Source of the DNA: Cotesia glomerata
Lineage: Eukaryota > Arthropoda > Insecta > Hymenoptera > Braconidae
Reading direction: 5' to 3'
NCBI RefSeq assembly: GCF_020080835.1
Contig: NC_058160.1
Span: 17,719,152 to 17,783,151, forward strand
DNA length: 64,000 bases
Shown: piece by piece, positions 11,736-21,648 of the stretch
How positions within the stretch are numbered: position 1 is the first letter of the stretch
Layout of the letters: every line of letters starts with the position of its first letter
Position numbers and translations under genes: made by a program
Notes under the pieces: model-generated
Databases searched by the model: none
Told to the model about the DNA's origin: nothing
The model's input: only the letters and a program-made list of their open reading frames with translations

Positions 11736-12605
11736 CACTGAGAGAGAATTTTATTCAATAGTAATAAAACAGTTTATTTGGACTTGAAAAAAAATTTAGT
11801 TAATATTAATAAAATTATATTAGTATTTAATAAAATTTCATAAGTATTTAATGAAATTTTCTTAAATACTAAAATGTGTTTATTAAAATAACCACGAACG
11901 ACGCTTTCGTTTGCTGTCATTAATACGAATATTAAGTCATTAAAAGAAATAATCTCAAAAAAAAAAAATTAATATTCATCAATTAATTATAATATATTCA
12001 AATATATTTTCACAGTAAAGTCTTTTAATAAATAGTATTAAGATTTTTTAACAAGACATCCTAACCTAACCTATTTGTTTACTTCATGACGAATCACATG
12101 TAGAGATTTTAAATAATAAAAATAAATAAATATTCGATTGAATTTATGAAATCATAGTCTTTATTTTTAACAAATGCGTCTCTACATTGTCTGGTTTTCT
12201 GCTTCTGTTTTCATTTTATTAAATAATGTCTAACTCTTATCGATTCATTTGTGAAATTTTTAAATTTAAGTGCATAAAAATTAACATCCACTCGGATAAC
12301 AACAGTTGTAGACTTTGTATTTCAAAATATAGTTCCGACAAAATTCAATTTTACTTAATTATTTATTCAATTAATTACTGATCAATACTTGTTAGTTAGT
12401 TGATTAATGAATTTTCTTTATATTACATGTAGATAAATATTCATTACATACTAAGAAACATTTATTATTATTTAATAAAATTTTTATTAGTATTTAAGGA
12501 AATTTAATTAATATTTAATAAATTTTTATTTGGGATTAGCCAAATAAACGTTTTATTAAATAGTAATAAAATTTCATTACTATTAAATAAAATTGTCTCT
12601 CAGTG
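11736..12605. mobile_element. MITE with CACTGAGAGA tips, TA flanks
   Basis: CACTGAGAGAGAATTTTATT at the left is mirrored by a close complement ending CTCTCAGTG at the right. TA lies on both sides, as for Tc1/mariner-type insertions. The interior is AT-rich without an ORF. It is nested inside the CCCGGG element. Confidence 0.6.
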
Positions 12606-12609
12606 TAGG

Positions 12610-13095
12610 CTAGATATCAGACATGGACAGGTCTGATCAGGTCTGAGCGTATTTAAGGCTTCAGACATGAACAGACATGAGCAGGCATGAACAGGTCTGA
12701 TCAGGTCTGAACGTATTTAACGCTTCAGACATGAACAGACATGAGCAGGCATGAACAGGTCTGATCAGGTCTGAGCGTATTTAATGCTTCAGACATGAAC
12801 AGGCATGAACAGGTCTGAACGGATTTAACGCTTCAGACATGAACAGACATGAGCAGGCATGAATAGGTTTGATCAGGTCTGAACGTATTTAACGCTTCAG
12901 ACATGAACAGACATGAGCAGGCATGAACAGGTCTGATCAGGTCTGAACGAATTTAACGCTTCAGACATGAACAGACATGAGCAGGCATGAACAGGTCTGA
13001 TCAGGTCTGAGCGTATTTAATGCTTCAGACATGAACAGGCATGAACAGGTCTGCTCAGGTCTAATTTCAGGCTTGATCAGATATGAACAGGTCTG
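12610..13095. repeat. 64-bp tandem array of GACATGAACAG/TCTGATCAGG words
   Basis: About seven copies of a 64-bp unit start near 12,658, 12,723, 12,832, 12,896 and 12,960, with shortened copies between. Each unit holds CAGACATGAACAGACATGAG, CAGGTCTGATCAGGTCTGA and CGTATTTAA. The array forms the inner side of the right terminus of the CCCGGG element. Confidence 0.85.
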
Positions 13096-13123
13096 ATCAG
13101 TCCTGATCATTTTTTCCCGGGTT

Positions 13124-13404
13124 GCTACAAGATTTCCAGAGCCAAACCCCTTTGAAGAATTGTACAGAAATCCGAATGCTGCGGTTAATGAAGATTTACG
13201 TATAGCTAAGATTAAAAACTTGGGAGCAATAGCCAAAAGAAGAGAAAATATCATGAGTAATGATCGTTTTTGCGAACTCATGAGAAGCGCTAATGAAAAA
13301 CAGAAAGATTTGCTGCTACACGTCATTCATCACAATTTATCTGCAGAGAGATCACCTTTACAATTATTTTTTACTGGCCAGCTGGATGTGGAAAAACCTT
13401 TGTA
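13124..13404 (+). pseudogene. Helentron region joining Rep to PIF1 helicase
   Basis: The frame resumes after the CCCGGG element with ATRFPEPNPFEELYRNPNAA and runs to LLHVIHHNLSAERSPLQLFF, the lead-in to the helicase. It breaks inside the Walker A loop: bases 13,372-13,404 read TGQLDVEKPL and stop, whereas a one-base change gives an AGCGKTFVIK P-loop. The next part is open in the shifted frame. The lesion inactivates ATP binding unless it is a sequencing error at the CC/CAG step. Confidence 0.75.
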
Positions 13405-14640
13405 ATAAAATTGATAATGGAAGTATATAACAGATTTTCTGATAATGATGGGTTCTGTAATTCATACATTACGTGTGCTTCGACTGATAAAGCTCCAATA
13501 GCTATTAACGGAACTACTGTTCATACTGCATTGAAAATATCATTGTCAAAACTAATTCCGTTGTCAATAGAAACAGCACAACAATATCGATGCTTATTTA
13601 AATATGTCAAAGTTTTAATAATTGACGAAATCAGTATGATTGGTGCCGAGCTCTTGAACCAAATAGATGCAAGACTAAAGCAAAAAATAACCGGAAATTT
13701 TGATGAAAATTTTGGTGGTCTAGACATTATTTTTATTGGAGATTTGCGACAATTACCTCCAGTCCGTGCAACTCCAATCTATAAGCAGTCTAAACAACAG
13801 ATGATTGGACCCTTACTTTGGCGAGGATTAAAATTCTACGAATTAACTCAAATAATGCGTCAAGATAACGAAATGTTTGCTTCTATTCTCATAAAAATTG
13901 GCAGTGGTATTATTTTAAATGATGATGAATTAGCCGTTATCGAGTCTAGATTTTTTACGAAGGAAGAAGCCTTGCGCCTGTGTCCAAGTGGTGTACGATT
14001 ATTTCATGATAATGCATCAGTTAACGCATATAACGTACTAGCTTTACAAACTGAAAATAAAATAGATTCAATTGCAATGGACATTATTTCTGGTTGTACT
14101 AATCATGAACAAGAAGCAAACATTAGACAAAAATTACATAAGTTGTCAGTGATTGATACTGGAGGTTTGCCATACGAAATCATTTTTGTTATTGGAAAAC
14201 CTTATATTATTACAACTAACATAGACGTGGTAGACGGTTTAGCTAACGGCACCGTTGGAAAGCTGGTTCATATAGAACAAAATGATGAAAATCAAATAAC
14301 TCGCATATGGCTCGTTTTTCCAGATAAAAACACTGGTATGGTGGCTAGAAGAAAAGCCGCTGCCTTTCTTGCGGAACATAATATCGATAGACGTGCAGTA
14401 CCTATCGTACGTCGAACTTCAAGTATACCACTCAATAATAATAAAACCATTGTGGGAAAAAGAAATCATTTTCCATTGATATCAGGATGTGCTATGACTA
14501 TTCATAAGTCTCAAGGAGGTACATATGACGAGGTGGTTTATGAGTATAGTAAAAGTCATTCTATTTCATTACTTTACGTAGCTTTAACACGAGTAACAAG
14601 TTTTGAAGGGTTGTTATATGTAACAGTCAGGATAATTTAA
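13405..14640 (+). pseudogene. Helentron PIF1-family DNA helicase domain
   Basis: The motifs appear in order: STDKAPIAINGTTVHTAL, the Walker B segment LIIDEISMIGAELL (DE for ATP hydrolysis), FIGDLRQLPPV, LTQIMRQD, TTNIDVVDGLANGTVGKL, AMTIHKSQGGTYDEVVYEY and LLYVALTRVTSF. This is the full set of superfamily 1B PIF1-type helicases, which unwind 5' to 3' and drive strand displacement in Helitrons. The domain is about 400 residues long, as usual. It is broken before its start (Walker A frameshift) and at about 14,620, where the frame to the nuclease domain is lost by a small indel. Confidence 0.88.
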
Positions 14641-15077
14641 AATTTTATCATGGAAGAAGAGTAGATCCATCAGTTTCAAGTTTACAGCAAGAATTTAAAA
14701 GATTATCTCTAAACAAACTTACTACATTGCAAGGACTGATCACTGAATTTATAAACTCCAGAAATAAATTAACCATTTATACTTTAAACTGCCAAAGTCT
14801 CAGAAAACATACTACTGATTTACAAGATTCTATTTGTCAAAGGAGTAACTTTTTATTACTAACTGAAACATGGCTTCCTGCAGATGAATCAGTTGACTTA
14901 CCTAATTTTCATTGTATAGCTGAATTTAAGAGACAAAATGTTAGAGCCGCTGGAGTTGCCATTTATAAAAACAACAATACTTCACATATTACTACATTCA
15001 ACATGGATTTAGTAATTCAAAATGCTACAGAAGTTCATGCCTCCCAAACATCTATTGGCGATATATGTGCTTCACAC
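14641..15077 (+). pseudogene. Helentron endonuclease domain, N-terminal part
   Basis: The frame reads LKFYHGRRVDPSVSSLQQEF, then TLNCQSLRKHTTDLQ, LLLTETWLPADES, AAGVAIYKNNN and ends ICASH at the hAT insertion. NCQSL and TETW are the first metal-binding motifs of AP-endonuclease/EEP nucleases (Asn and Glu). The remainder of the domain is on the far side of the hAT element at 21,649-22,083, in the same frame when one TSD copy is counted. Confidence 0.82.
15070..15077. repeat. hAT target site duplication, left copy
   Basis: CTTCACAC directly precedes the CAGTGTGG tip and is repeated exactly at 21,641-21,648. An 8-bp TSD is standard for hAT transposons. Confidence 0.93.
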
Positions 15078-15530
15078 CAGTGTGGCCAGATCGCACGATT
15101 TTTTTACCCCTTCTCTAGGCGTCGCGCGCGCCCGTACACAAGTAAGCGATGTGTGTCTGTGAGTCGGAAAGCCGAGCGGAGCCGAGAGAATCCGAGACAC
15201 GTCGACAAATCGAGGGGAATGAAGCCCCTGCCACAAGACACAGAGGAGTAACTCACACAACAGTAGCTCTCTGTTCGTGTGAATTTCTCAGAATCCGATT
15301 TCAGCCGAAACATACAGCGGGAAAAATAATGCTGTAATTTTTATTAAAATAAATAAATAATGCTTTTTTGTTTACAACATATAGGTTTAATTTTTTTTTT
15401 TATATATGAAAAATAAATTATTTTTAATTAAAAGAAATTGAGAAAAAAAATTTTAATTAATTTTTTACGTTTTTATAGCAAATAGTTAATTATTATTAAA
15501 TAATAAAAATAATAATAATAATTATTGCTA

Positions 15531-16215
15531 ATACGTGTGGTTACTGGAAGTTCCCAAACGCAGTTTTTATATAAGTTTTAACATTTACCCGTTAAGCGGT
15601 CAAATGGCTCTGTGGCGTAAGCGTCAGCTTGCGACGACGAAACTTTTGTGGTCAAATCCTCGTCGGATTCAATTTTTTTTTTTTTTCATTTTATCAAATA
15701 TTTTTTTTATGCTGTTATTAATAATAATAATAATAATAATAACAGTTGTTATTATTTTTATTATCATTGATAATGGTTATTTATAATAATTATTGCTAGT
15801 ACGTGTGGTTACTGGAAGTTCCCAAACGCAGTTTTTATATAAGTTTTAACATTTTCCCGTTAAGCGGTCAAATGGCTCTGTGGCGTAAGCGTCAGCTTGC
15901 GACGACGAAACTTTTGTGGTCGAATCCTCGTCGGATTCAATTTTTTTTTTTTTTCATTTTATCAAATATTTTTTTTATGCTGTTATTAATAATAATAATA
16001 ATAATAATAATAACAGTTGTTATTATTTTTATTATCATTGATAATGGTTATTTATAATAATTATTGCTAGTACGTGTGGTTACTGGAAGTTCCCAAACGC
16101 AGTTTTTATATAAGTTTTAACATTTACCCGTTAAGCGGTCAAATGGCTCTGTGGCGTAAGCGTCAGCTTGCGACGACGAAACTTTTGTGGTCGAATCCTC
16201 GTCAGATTAAATTTT
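15531..16215 (+). repeat. left subterminal tandem units (about 268 bp) with tRNA-like core
   Basis: Units start at about 15,531, 15,799 and 16,070 with TACGTGTGGTTACTGGAAGT. Each contains TGGCTCTGTGG (A-box-like) and, about 46 nt later, GGTCGAATCC (B-box-like; GGTCAAATCC in unit 1), then a T run. An AAT tract and an ATTATCATTGATAATGG hairpin follow. The third unit stops after the B box. The open frames through these units are by-products of the repeat. Confidence 0.85.
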
Positions 16216-16319
16216 TTTTTTCTCCAATATTTTATCAATCTTTTTTAGTTATCATGTCAATAAAAATCCCCAATCGTAATTTATTAAAAATTTTGATTCG
16301 TATTATAATGAAATAATTA

Positions 16320-16997
16320 ATGTAGCGGTTCTTGCCTCGTCAAGGTCAAGCGTCCGACGAAAGCGCGCTCAAGCCTCCGGTAGCGTTGAGTCGTCGCGCG
16401 CGAAGTCACGCCATCGTTGCTTAAATGCCCGGGCTTTTAAAGACGCGTTGTTGACGTTTCCGTCGTGAGACAAAAGACGCTGCTTTTGTTTGTCTGTCAA
16501 TATTGGCGCATTCTGTTCACTGTTATTCCGCCATTAATATTTGTGCAGTGTAATGTGTTAAACGTGCCTATGGATTATTTGGGTTTGATTGCTGTAGTCC
16601 AGTGATAATTACAGGTATTTTAATAATTATTTTACTCAACTTTCTTTCATTATTCATAATATTAAATATAAAATAAAAAAAATATCGGTTTTATTCCGCG
16701 GAGGTGATATAATTCTGTTTTTTTTTTTCCAACTCGTCCATTTTCCCGGCGTTTTTTATTAATTACTTTTATAAATAAAATTAAATAAATAATTATCGCA
16801 TTTATGGTGTCGTTTTTGGTGTAATTGTCGGTGTCGTTTTTTGTGTAATTATCGGTGTCGTTTTCTGGTGTCATCGTTGGTGTCATTGCTGGTGTCATTG
16901 CTAGTGTCATTTTGGTGTCATCGTTGGTTTCATTGCTGGTGTCATTTTGATTATTGTAAAGTCGTATTATTGGTGTTGTTTTATTTGTTATAAAATT
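16320..16997 (+). promoter_or_regulatory. GC-rich 5' region and minisatellite upstream of hAT transposase
   Basis: 16,320-16,520 is markedly GC- and CpG-rich against AT-rich surroundings and includes GCTTTTAAAGACGCG, a possible TATA-like site. ATTACAG|GTATTTT near 16,615 could be a 5'UTR donor. 16,805-16,985 is a minisatellite of GGTGTCATTGCT/GGTGTCGTTTTT units. These are likely the promoter and leader of the transposase gene; the start site cannot be placed. Confidence 0.45.
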
Positions 16998-19127
16998 ATG
17001 GATTCATCAGAGCCTTCAGCTAAGAAATCCAAAAAGTCAAAATCTTTCCAACATCAATGGTACGATGATAATCCCGAGTGGAGAACATGGGTCAAGGAAT
17101 GTTTGTCAGATTCAGAAAAGTTTTTATGTGTTATTTGTAATGAAAATTTAGCTTGTGGTCGTTTTGAAATTGACAGACATTCCAAAACCAAGAAACATTT
17201 GGGAAACTTGCGCGTGTACAGTTTCAAGAACTCTAGTTTTCCAAATGTCGTGCTTCCTGAAATTTCTTCATCAGTTTGCTCTCAACTTGATTCCAGTTCA
17301 TCTTTGTCTTCATCTGAACTGCAGTTTAATGAACGAGTTAAAGCAGCTGAAATTCAATTTGCGACCTTGATTGCTCAAAACAATATTCCTTTGTCGACTG
17401 CACCACAAATTTTGAAATTATTTCAGTCGATTGGTAAAGAACCTGCTGTTCTCCAAAAGATGACAGTGGGTAAAACCAAAGCGACTGGAATTATTACAAA
17501 TGTTGTGAGTGTTCGTGAGTCCGAACGGATCGTTGAAAATGTTCAAAAAACGAAATTTTCTATTCAAGTAGACGAGACCACTGATATTACGAATGACAAA
17601 TGGATGACGTTGATGGTCCGCTATGTGGATCCAAATACACTTACGGTTAACAACGAATTACTTAAATTGCTTCATTTAGATGGGACGGACGGTTCTGCGA
17701 AACGTCTTTTTGAACAATTTTGCGATGCGTTGGCCAGACTGGGAATTCCGTTAGAGCAAATCATCGGTCTTGCCTGTGACAATGCTTCAGTTATGGTTGG
17801 CAAAAATAACTCCTTCAAAATTTTGATGACTCAGCAAATTCCGAATCTTCGGACGTTACCATGCATTTGTCACTCTCTTGCCCTCGCCTCAAAAGAAGCA
17901 TGTTCTAAGATTCCAGTCGAAGTTCATGACTTTGTTGCCAATATTATTTCTTATATTAATAATAGCCCGAAACGCAGCGCCATCTTTGCTGAATTTCAAG
18001 AATGCTATGAAGAAAAACCTATTATCAAGATTGTTCGATTCGCTGGTACACGATGGTTGTCTCGTCAAATTGCGATTACAGGGATTTTGAACAATTGGCG
18101 AGCGATAGAGGCTTTTTTGATTTATCAATCTTTGGAGAAATGTGAAAAAGGAGATGATTTACTTGCAATCTTGCAGAAACCATCGACAAAAGCGTATTTA
18201 CTCTTTTTGCAATGCGTGCTTAAATCTTTCAACGAGATTAACGCTCATTTTCAAGGGAGTAATACTCTAGTCCACGAGTTGCAGCCACGTTCGATGAAGC
18301 TGCTTCTTCAATTTCTCCAGAGGTTTATGGATCCACTTATGTTGAAACCTGAAACCTTTTACGATAACGTCCATAACATAAACTTTGAAAAAGTTTCGAA
18401 TCAACTTAAGTTGTTTGAAGTAGATGTTGGACCCGATTGTCGAGAGTATTTACTGCTTCAACAAAAGTCTGGAGTTCCTGAATCAATCATTGAGCAGGTG
18501 CGCAACGATTGTTTAAATTTTCTTGTAACCGCTTCCATTGAAATCCGCCGGAGACTGCCGATCGATGATCCATTTCTCTCAGATCTGACAGTTTTCGCGA
18601 AGGAAATTGCCCTCTTCGATCCTGACAGGAATTCATCGTTTTCGAAAGTAGAAAACACCTGTCATGCTCTTAAAGTTCCCGGAGGGAGACTTATTCAGGA
18701 AGAGTGGAGTTCCTTGTACTGTGTCGATCCGAATTTGAAAGAGCAATGGAGCAAACTACCATTTGACGAAATGTGGATAGAAATTTGCAACTTTACTCGT
18801 TCAGATGGGACTTTACAGTTTCCGAATTTGCGCTTACTACTAAGTATCATTAGAGCACTTGCCCATTCAAACGCTGCGGCTGAAAGGGCATTTTCTCTCA
18901 TACCTATTTTTAAGACAAAGAACAGGAATAACCTCAGTCACAAAACCCTGAATTCACTTTGTGTGATAAAATCTGTCTCCAATTCAGGGAACCTACGAGC
19001 ATCAGAAATGTCGATCGACAAAAGTTATATTGGATTGATGTCTTCATGTAATTTGTACTCAAAAGCGGAGAAGGCCGCACCCAAAAGCTTGACTTTGTAT
19101 TCCTGCGAAAGTAGTGATGATTGCTGA
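16998..19127 (+). CDS. hAT transposase, intact, 709 aa
   Basis: The first ATG in frame gives MDSSEPSAKKSKKSKSF; codons upstream to 16,947 lack an ATG. An N-terminal BED-type zinc finger (CVICNENLACG with RHSKTKKH) should bind the terminal repeats. The RNase-H-like core has the first Asp in QVDETTDITNDKWMTL, the second in LACDNASVMVG, then CICHSLAL (CxxH) and RWLSRQ. The C-terminal dimerisation region contains RALAHSNAAAERAFSLIPIF, with the catalytic Glu in AAERAFS, and KTKNRNNLSHKTLNSL. All three acidic residues are present and there is no internal stop. The length is normal for the family. It should excise and reinsert the element with 8-bp TSDs. Confidence 0.95.
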   Translation: MDSSEPSAKKSKKSKSFQHQWYDDNPEWRTWVKECLSDSEKFLCVICNENLACGRFEIDRHSKTKKHLGNLRVYSFKNSSFPNVVLPEISSSVCSQLDSSSSLSSSELQFNERVKAAEIQFATLIAQNNIPLSTAPQILKLFQSIGKEPAVLQKMTVGKTKATGIITNVVSVRESERIVENVQKTKFSIQVDETTDITNDKWMTLMVRYVDPNTLTVNNELLKLLHLDGTDGSAKRLFEQFCDALARLGIPLEQIIGLACDNASVMVGKNNSFKILMTQQIPNLRTLPCICHSLALASKEACSKIPVEVHDFVANIISYINNSPKRSAIFAEFQECYEEKPIIKIVRFAGTRWLSRQIAITGILNNWRAIEAFLIYQSLEKCEKGDDLLAILQKPSTKAYLLFLQCVLKSFNEINAHFQGSNTLVHELQPRSMKLLLQFLQRFMDPLMLKPETFYDNVHNINFEKVSNQLKLFEVDVGPDCREYLLLQQKSGVPESIIEQVRNDCLNFLVTASIEIRRRLPIDDPFLSDLTVFAKEIALFDPDRNSSFSKVENTCHALKVPGGRLIQEEWSSLYCVDPNLKEQWSKLPFDEMWIEICNFTRSDGTLQFPNLRLLLSIIRALAHSNAAAERAFSLIPIFKTKNRNNLSHKTLNSLCVIKSVSNSGNLRASEMSIDKSYIGLMSSCNLYSKAEKAAPKSLTLYSCESSDDC

Positions 19128-19288
19128 GAAAAGAATCATACTGCTAAGAAAGTAGGTCTCTTTTCTTCTGGCTGCTCGACAGCTCTTCTACTCTAGATTT
19201 CGACGTTGTAAATGTTTGCCATAGAGTGATAGTTTGTTTAGTATTAGTTATAATTATTTATAATTTAAAAATGTATATATTTATAAAG

Positions 19289-19312
19289 GAACTCGTGCTC
19301 CAAGCTCGGTTC
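19289..19312 (+). other. isolated hairpin downstream of the hAT transposase
   Basis: GAACTCGTGCT and AGCTCGGTTC flank a short CCA loop. The stem has a mismatch. It precedes the regular hairpin array and has a different sequence. Confidence 0.4.
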
Positions 19313-19365
19313 GTTTTTAACTGATAACAATAATTATTTTTTCAGTATTAGCATTAAATATACTT

Positions 19366-19740
19366 AAAAGAAGCTTGGGCCTTCAGCTCTGCTTCTTTCT
19401 AGTCATTGATATTATGTTTGTAATATTGTTATTATTAAGTGAAGCTTACAAAGAATCTAGAGCCCTCAGCTCTGATTCTTTCTAGTCAACTTAGATCGGT
19501 TTCGATATTTTAATGAAATATTTAAGGTTACAAAGAAGCCAGAGCCTTCAGCTTTGCTTCTTTCTAGTCAACAATGTTCTGTTTGCCACATTGTTATACA
19601 TAACTTAAGTTTATGAAAAAGCTGAAGCCCTCAGCTCTGCTTTTTTCTAGTCAATTGTGTTCTTTGTGCAATATATTCGTTTCGTACTTTAGGTTCCAAA
19701 GAAGCCAGAGCCTTCAGCTCAGCTTCTTTCTAGTCAATTT
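19366..19740 (+). repeat. array of five hairpins at 82-84-bp spacing
   Basis: Units begin at about 19,366, 19,450, 19,532, 19,615 and 19,697. Each has a stem of the AAAGAAGC...GCTTCTTT type, an inner AGAGC/GCTCT-like step around CCTTCA or CCCTCA, and then TTTCTAGTCA. Linkers of about 43 nt are much less alike. Unit 2 has AAAGAATC paired with GATTCTTT, and unit 4 has GAAAAAGC with GCTTTTTTC, so outer-stem changes are compensated. It lies 240 bp after the transposase stop and is probably in its 3'UTR. Confidence 0.85.
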
Positions 19741-19799
19741 GAAGCTTTGTCCAAAAAAATATTAAATAATCTATTAAGTTTAAAATTTAATGATACAAT

Positions 19800-19900
19800 T
19801 AGTCATGGTATAGGCCTACTGGGGATCCCGCCATGTAAAATAACGGGAACGCATACCATAACACGGTACCTCCAGGGTGATGCGGAAAGCTGTGTTCAAT
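19800..19900 (+). other. candidate structured sequence inside hAT
   Basis: ATGGTAT (about 19,806) can pair with ATACCAT (about 19,853) around an inner CCCG/CGGG helix. AACAC can then pair with GTGTT about 30 nt later around CCTCCAGGG and GATGCGGAAAG. It is GC-richer than its surroundings. I recognise no RNA family; hammerhead and HDV cores do not fit. Confidence 0.3.
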
Positions 19901-19954
19901 ACTATTGTTATTAAAACAGCATAAAAAAGAAAAAATATTTTAGAAATAAAAAAA

Positions 19955-20045
19955 AAAAAAATTGACCAGTCGAGGACTCGATCTTGAAAGCCTCGACGTC
20001 CTAAGCTTACACTTAAGCCGCACAGCCATCGGAAGTCTCTCTGAT
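19955..20045 (-). other. diverged tRNA-like sequence inside hAT
   Basis: On the minus strand GATGGCTGTGCGGC (A-box-like) is followed by GATCGAGTCCTCG (B-box-like) and a T run. It is a diverged relative of the tRNA-like cores in the adjacent tandem units, with a different sequence between the boxes. Confidence 0.45.
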
Positions 20046-21174
20046 ATAATGTTAAAACTTATATAAAAACTGCGTTTGGGAACTTCCAGTAACCACACGT
20101 ACTAGCAATAATTATTATAAATAACCATTATCAATAATAATAAAAATAATAACAACTGTTATTATTATTATTATTATTAATAACAGCATAAAAAAAATAT
20201 TTGATAAAATGAAAAAAAAAAAAAAAAATTGAATCCGACGAGGATTCGACCACAAAAGTTTCGTCGTCGCAAGCTGACGCTTACGCCACAGAGCCATTTG
20301 ACCGCTTAACGGGTAAATGTTAAAACTTATATAAAAACTGCGTTTGGGAACTTCCAGTAACCACACGTACTAGCAATAATTATTATAAATAACCATTATC
20401 AATGATAATAAAAATAATAACAACTGTTATTATTATTATTATTATTATTAATAACAGCATAAAAAAAATATTTGATAAAATGAAAAAAAAAAAAAATTGA
20501 ATCCGACGAGGATTCGACCACAAAAGTTTCGTCGTCGCAAGCTGACGCTTACGCCACAGAGCCATTTGACCGCTTAACGGATAAATGTTAAAACTTATAT
20601 AAAAACTGCGTTTGGGAACTTCCAGTAACCACACGTACTAGCAATAATTATTATAAATAACCATTATCAATGATAATAAAAATAATAACAACTGTTATTA
20701 TTATTATTATTATTATTAATAACAGCATAAAAAAAATATTTGATAAAATGAAAAAAAAAAAAAATTGAATCCGACGAGGATTCGACCACAAAAGTTTCGT
20801 TGTCGCAAGCTGACGCTTACGCCACAGAGCCATTTGACCGCTTAACGGGTAAATGTTAAAACTTATATAAAAACTGCGTTTGGGAACTTCCAGTAACCAC
20901 ACGTACTAGCAATAATTATTATAAATAACCATTATCAATGATAATAAAAATAATAACAACTGTTATTATTATTATTATTATTATTATTAATAACAGCATA
21001 AAAAAAATATTTGATAAAATGAAAAAAAATTGAATCCGACGAGGATTTGACCACAAAAGTTTCGTCGTCGCAAGCTGACGCTTACGCCACAGAGCCATTT
21101 GACCGCTTAACGGGTAAATGTTAAAACTTATATAAAAACTGCGTTTGGGAACTTCCAGTAACCACACGTATTAG
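20046..21174 (-). repeat. right subterminal tandem units (about 268 bp) with tRNA-like core
   Basis: There are four full units and one partial, in inverted orientation to the left array, beginning (minus strand) at about 21,171, 20,903, 20,635, 20,367 and 20,099. Each full unit has the TGGCTCTGTGG and GGTCGAATCC boxes and a T run. The unit number differs from the left side (five against three), so copy number changes independently at the two ends. Confidence 0.87.
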
Positions 21175-21640
21175 CAATAATTATTATTATTATTTTTATT
21201 ATTTAATAATAATTAACTATTTGCTATAAAAACGTAAAAAATTAATTAAAATTTTTTTTATTAAAAAAATTTTTTTTCTCAATTTCTTTTAATTAAAAAT
21301 AATTTATTTTCCATATAAAAAAAAAAATTAAACCTATATGTTGTAAACAAAAAAGCATTATTTATTTATTTTAATAAAAATTACAGCATTATTTTTCCCG
21401 CTGTATGTTTCGGCTGAAATCGGATTCTGAGAAATTCACACGAACAGAGAGCTACTGTTGTGTGAGTTACTCCTCTGTGTCTTGTGGCAGGGGCTTCATT
21501 CCCCTCGATTTGTCGACGTGTCTCGGATTCTCTCGGCTCCGCTCGGCTTTCCGACTCACAGACACACATCGCTTACTTGTGTACGGGCGCGCGCGACGCC
21601 TAGAGAAGGGGTAAAAAAATCGTGCGATCTGGCCACACTG

Positions 21641-21648
21641 CTTCACAC
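21641..21648. repeat. hAT target site duplication, right copy
   Basis: CTTCACAC is identical to 15,070-15,077 and follows the CCACACTG tip directly. Confidence 0.93.

Larger units (their letters stand above)
3281..11966. repeat. left arm of an 8.7-kb inverted duplication
   Basis: This segment is the near-identical reverse complement of 35,099-43,846. Gene fragments, TE boundaries and intergenic DNA all correspond. The arms differ by scattered substitutions and indels: homopolymer lengths differ, the residues near 11,195 differ from those near 35,870, and the frameshift near 8,948 is absent from the right arm. The inner breakpoint lies in a poly-A run at about 11,949-11,968. The outer end is lost in the N gap. 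It is either a recent inverted segmental duplication or a scaffolding artefact that joined two haplotypes head to head. Confidence 0.9.
11317..13121. mobile_element. CCCGGG-tipped DNA element with 2-bp TSD
   Basis: The left tip is CCCGGGAAAAAATGATCAG and the right tip is its exact complement. Both are flanked by TT (11,315-11,316 and 13,122-13,123). Removing the element with one TT joins codons att|gct and restores the Helentron frame, which fixes the boundaries. Next to the left tip lie TGATCAGATCTGATC-type words; next to the right tip lies a 64-bp tandem array of related words. A tRNA-like sequence and a TA-flanked MITE sit inside. There is no transposase ORF. The superfamily is unknown; CACTA-like and ISL2EU groups also make 2-bp TSDs. 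Confidence 0.8.
15078..21640 (+). mobile_element. complete 6.56-kb hAT transposon
   Basis: The tips are CAGTGTGGCCAGATCGCACG and its exact complement, matching the hAT YARNG tip rule, with a perfect 8-bp TSD. The outer TIRs of about 450 bp (15,078-15,530 and 21,175-21,640) look nearly identical. Inside them lie tandem units of about 268 bp in inverted orientation: two full and one partial on the left, four full and one partial on the right. Between these are a GC-rich 5' region, an intact transposase, a hairpin array and a structured stretch. The intact ORF and perfect TSD mark a young insertion. Confidence 0.93.

Noticed and set aside
15535..16316. Three similar open frames beginning MWLLEVPKRSFYI (and four more on the minus strand at 20,115-21,167)
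   Set aside because: They run through the tRNA-like core and poly-T and AAT tracts of a tandem repeat; hydrophobic tails are homopolymer translations.
19366..19740. Possible CRISPR-like array
   Set aside because: Repeat units are hairpins with compensatory variation, linkers are diverged copies of one another, there are no cas genes, and the setting is a eukaryotic hAT transposon.
19800..19900. Hammerhead or HDV-like ribozyme
   Set aside because: The required core (CTGATGA with GAAA, or the HDV double-pseudoknot strands) is not present.
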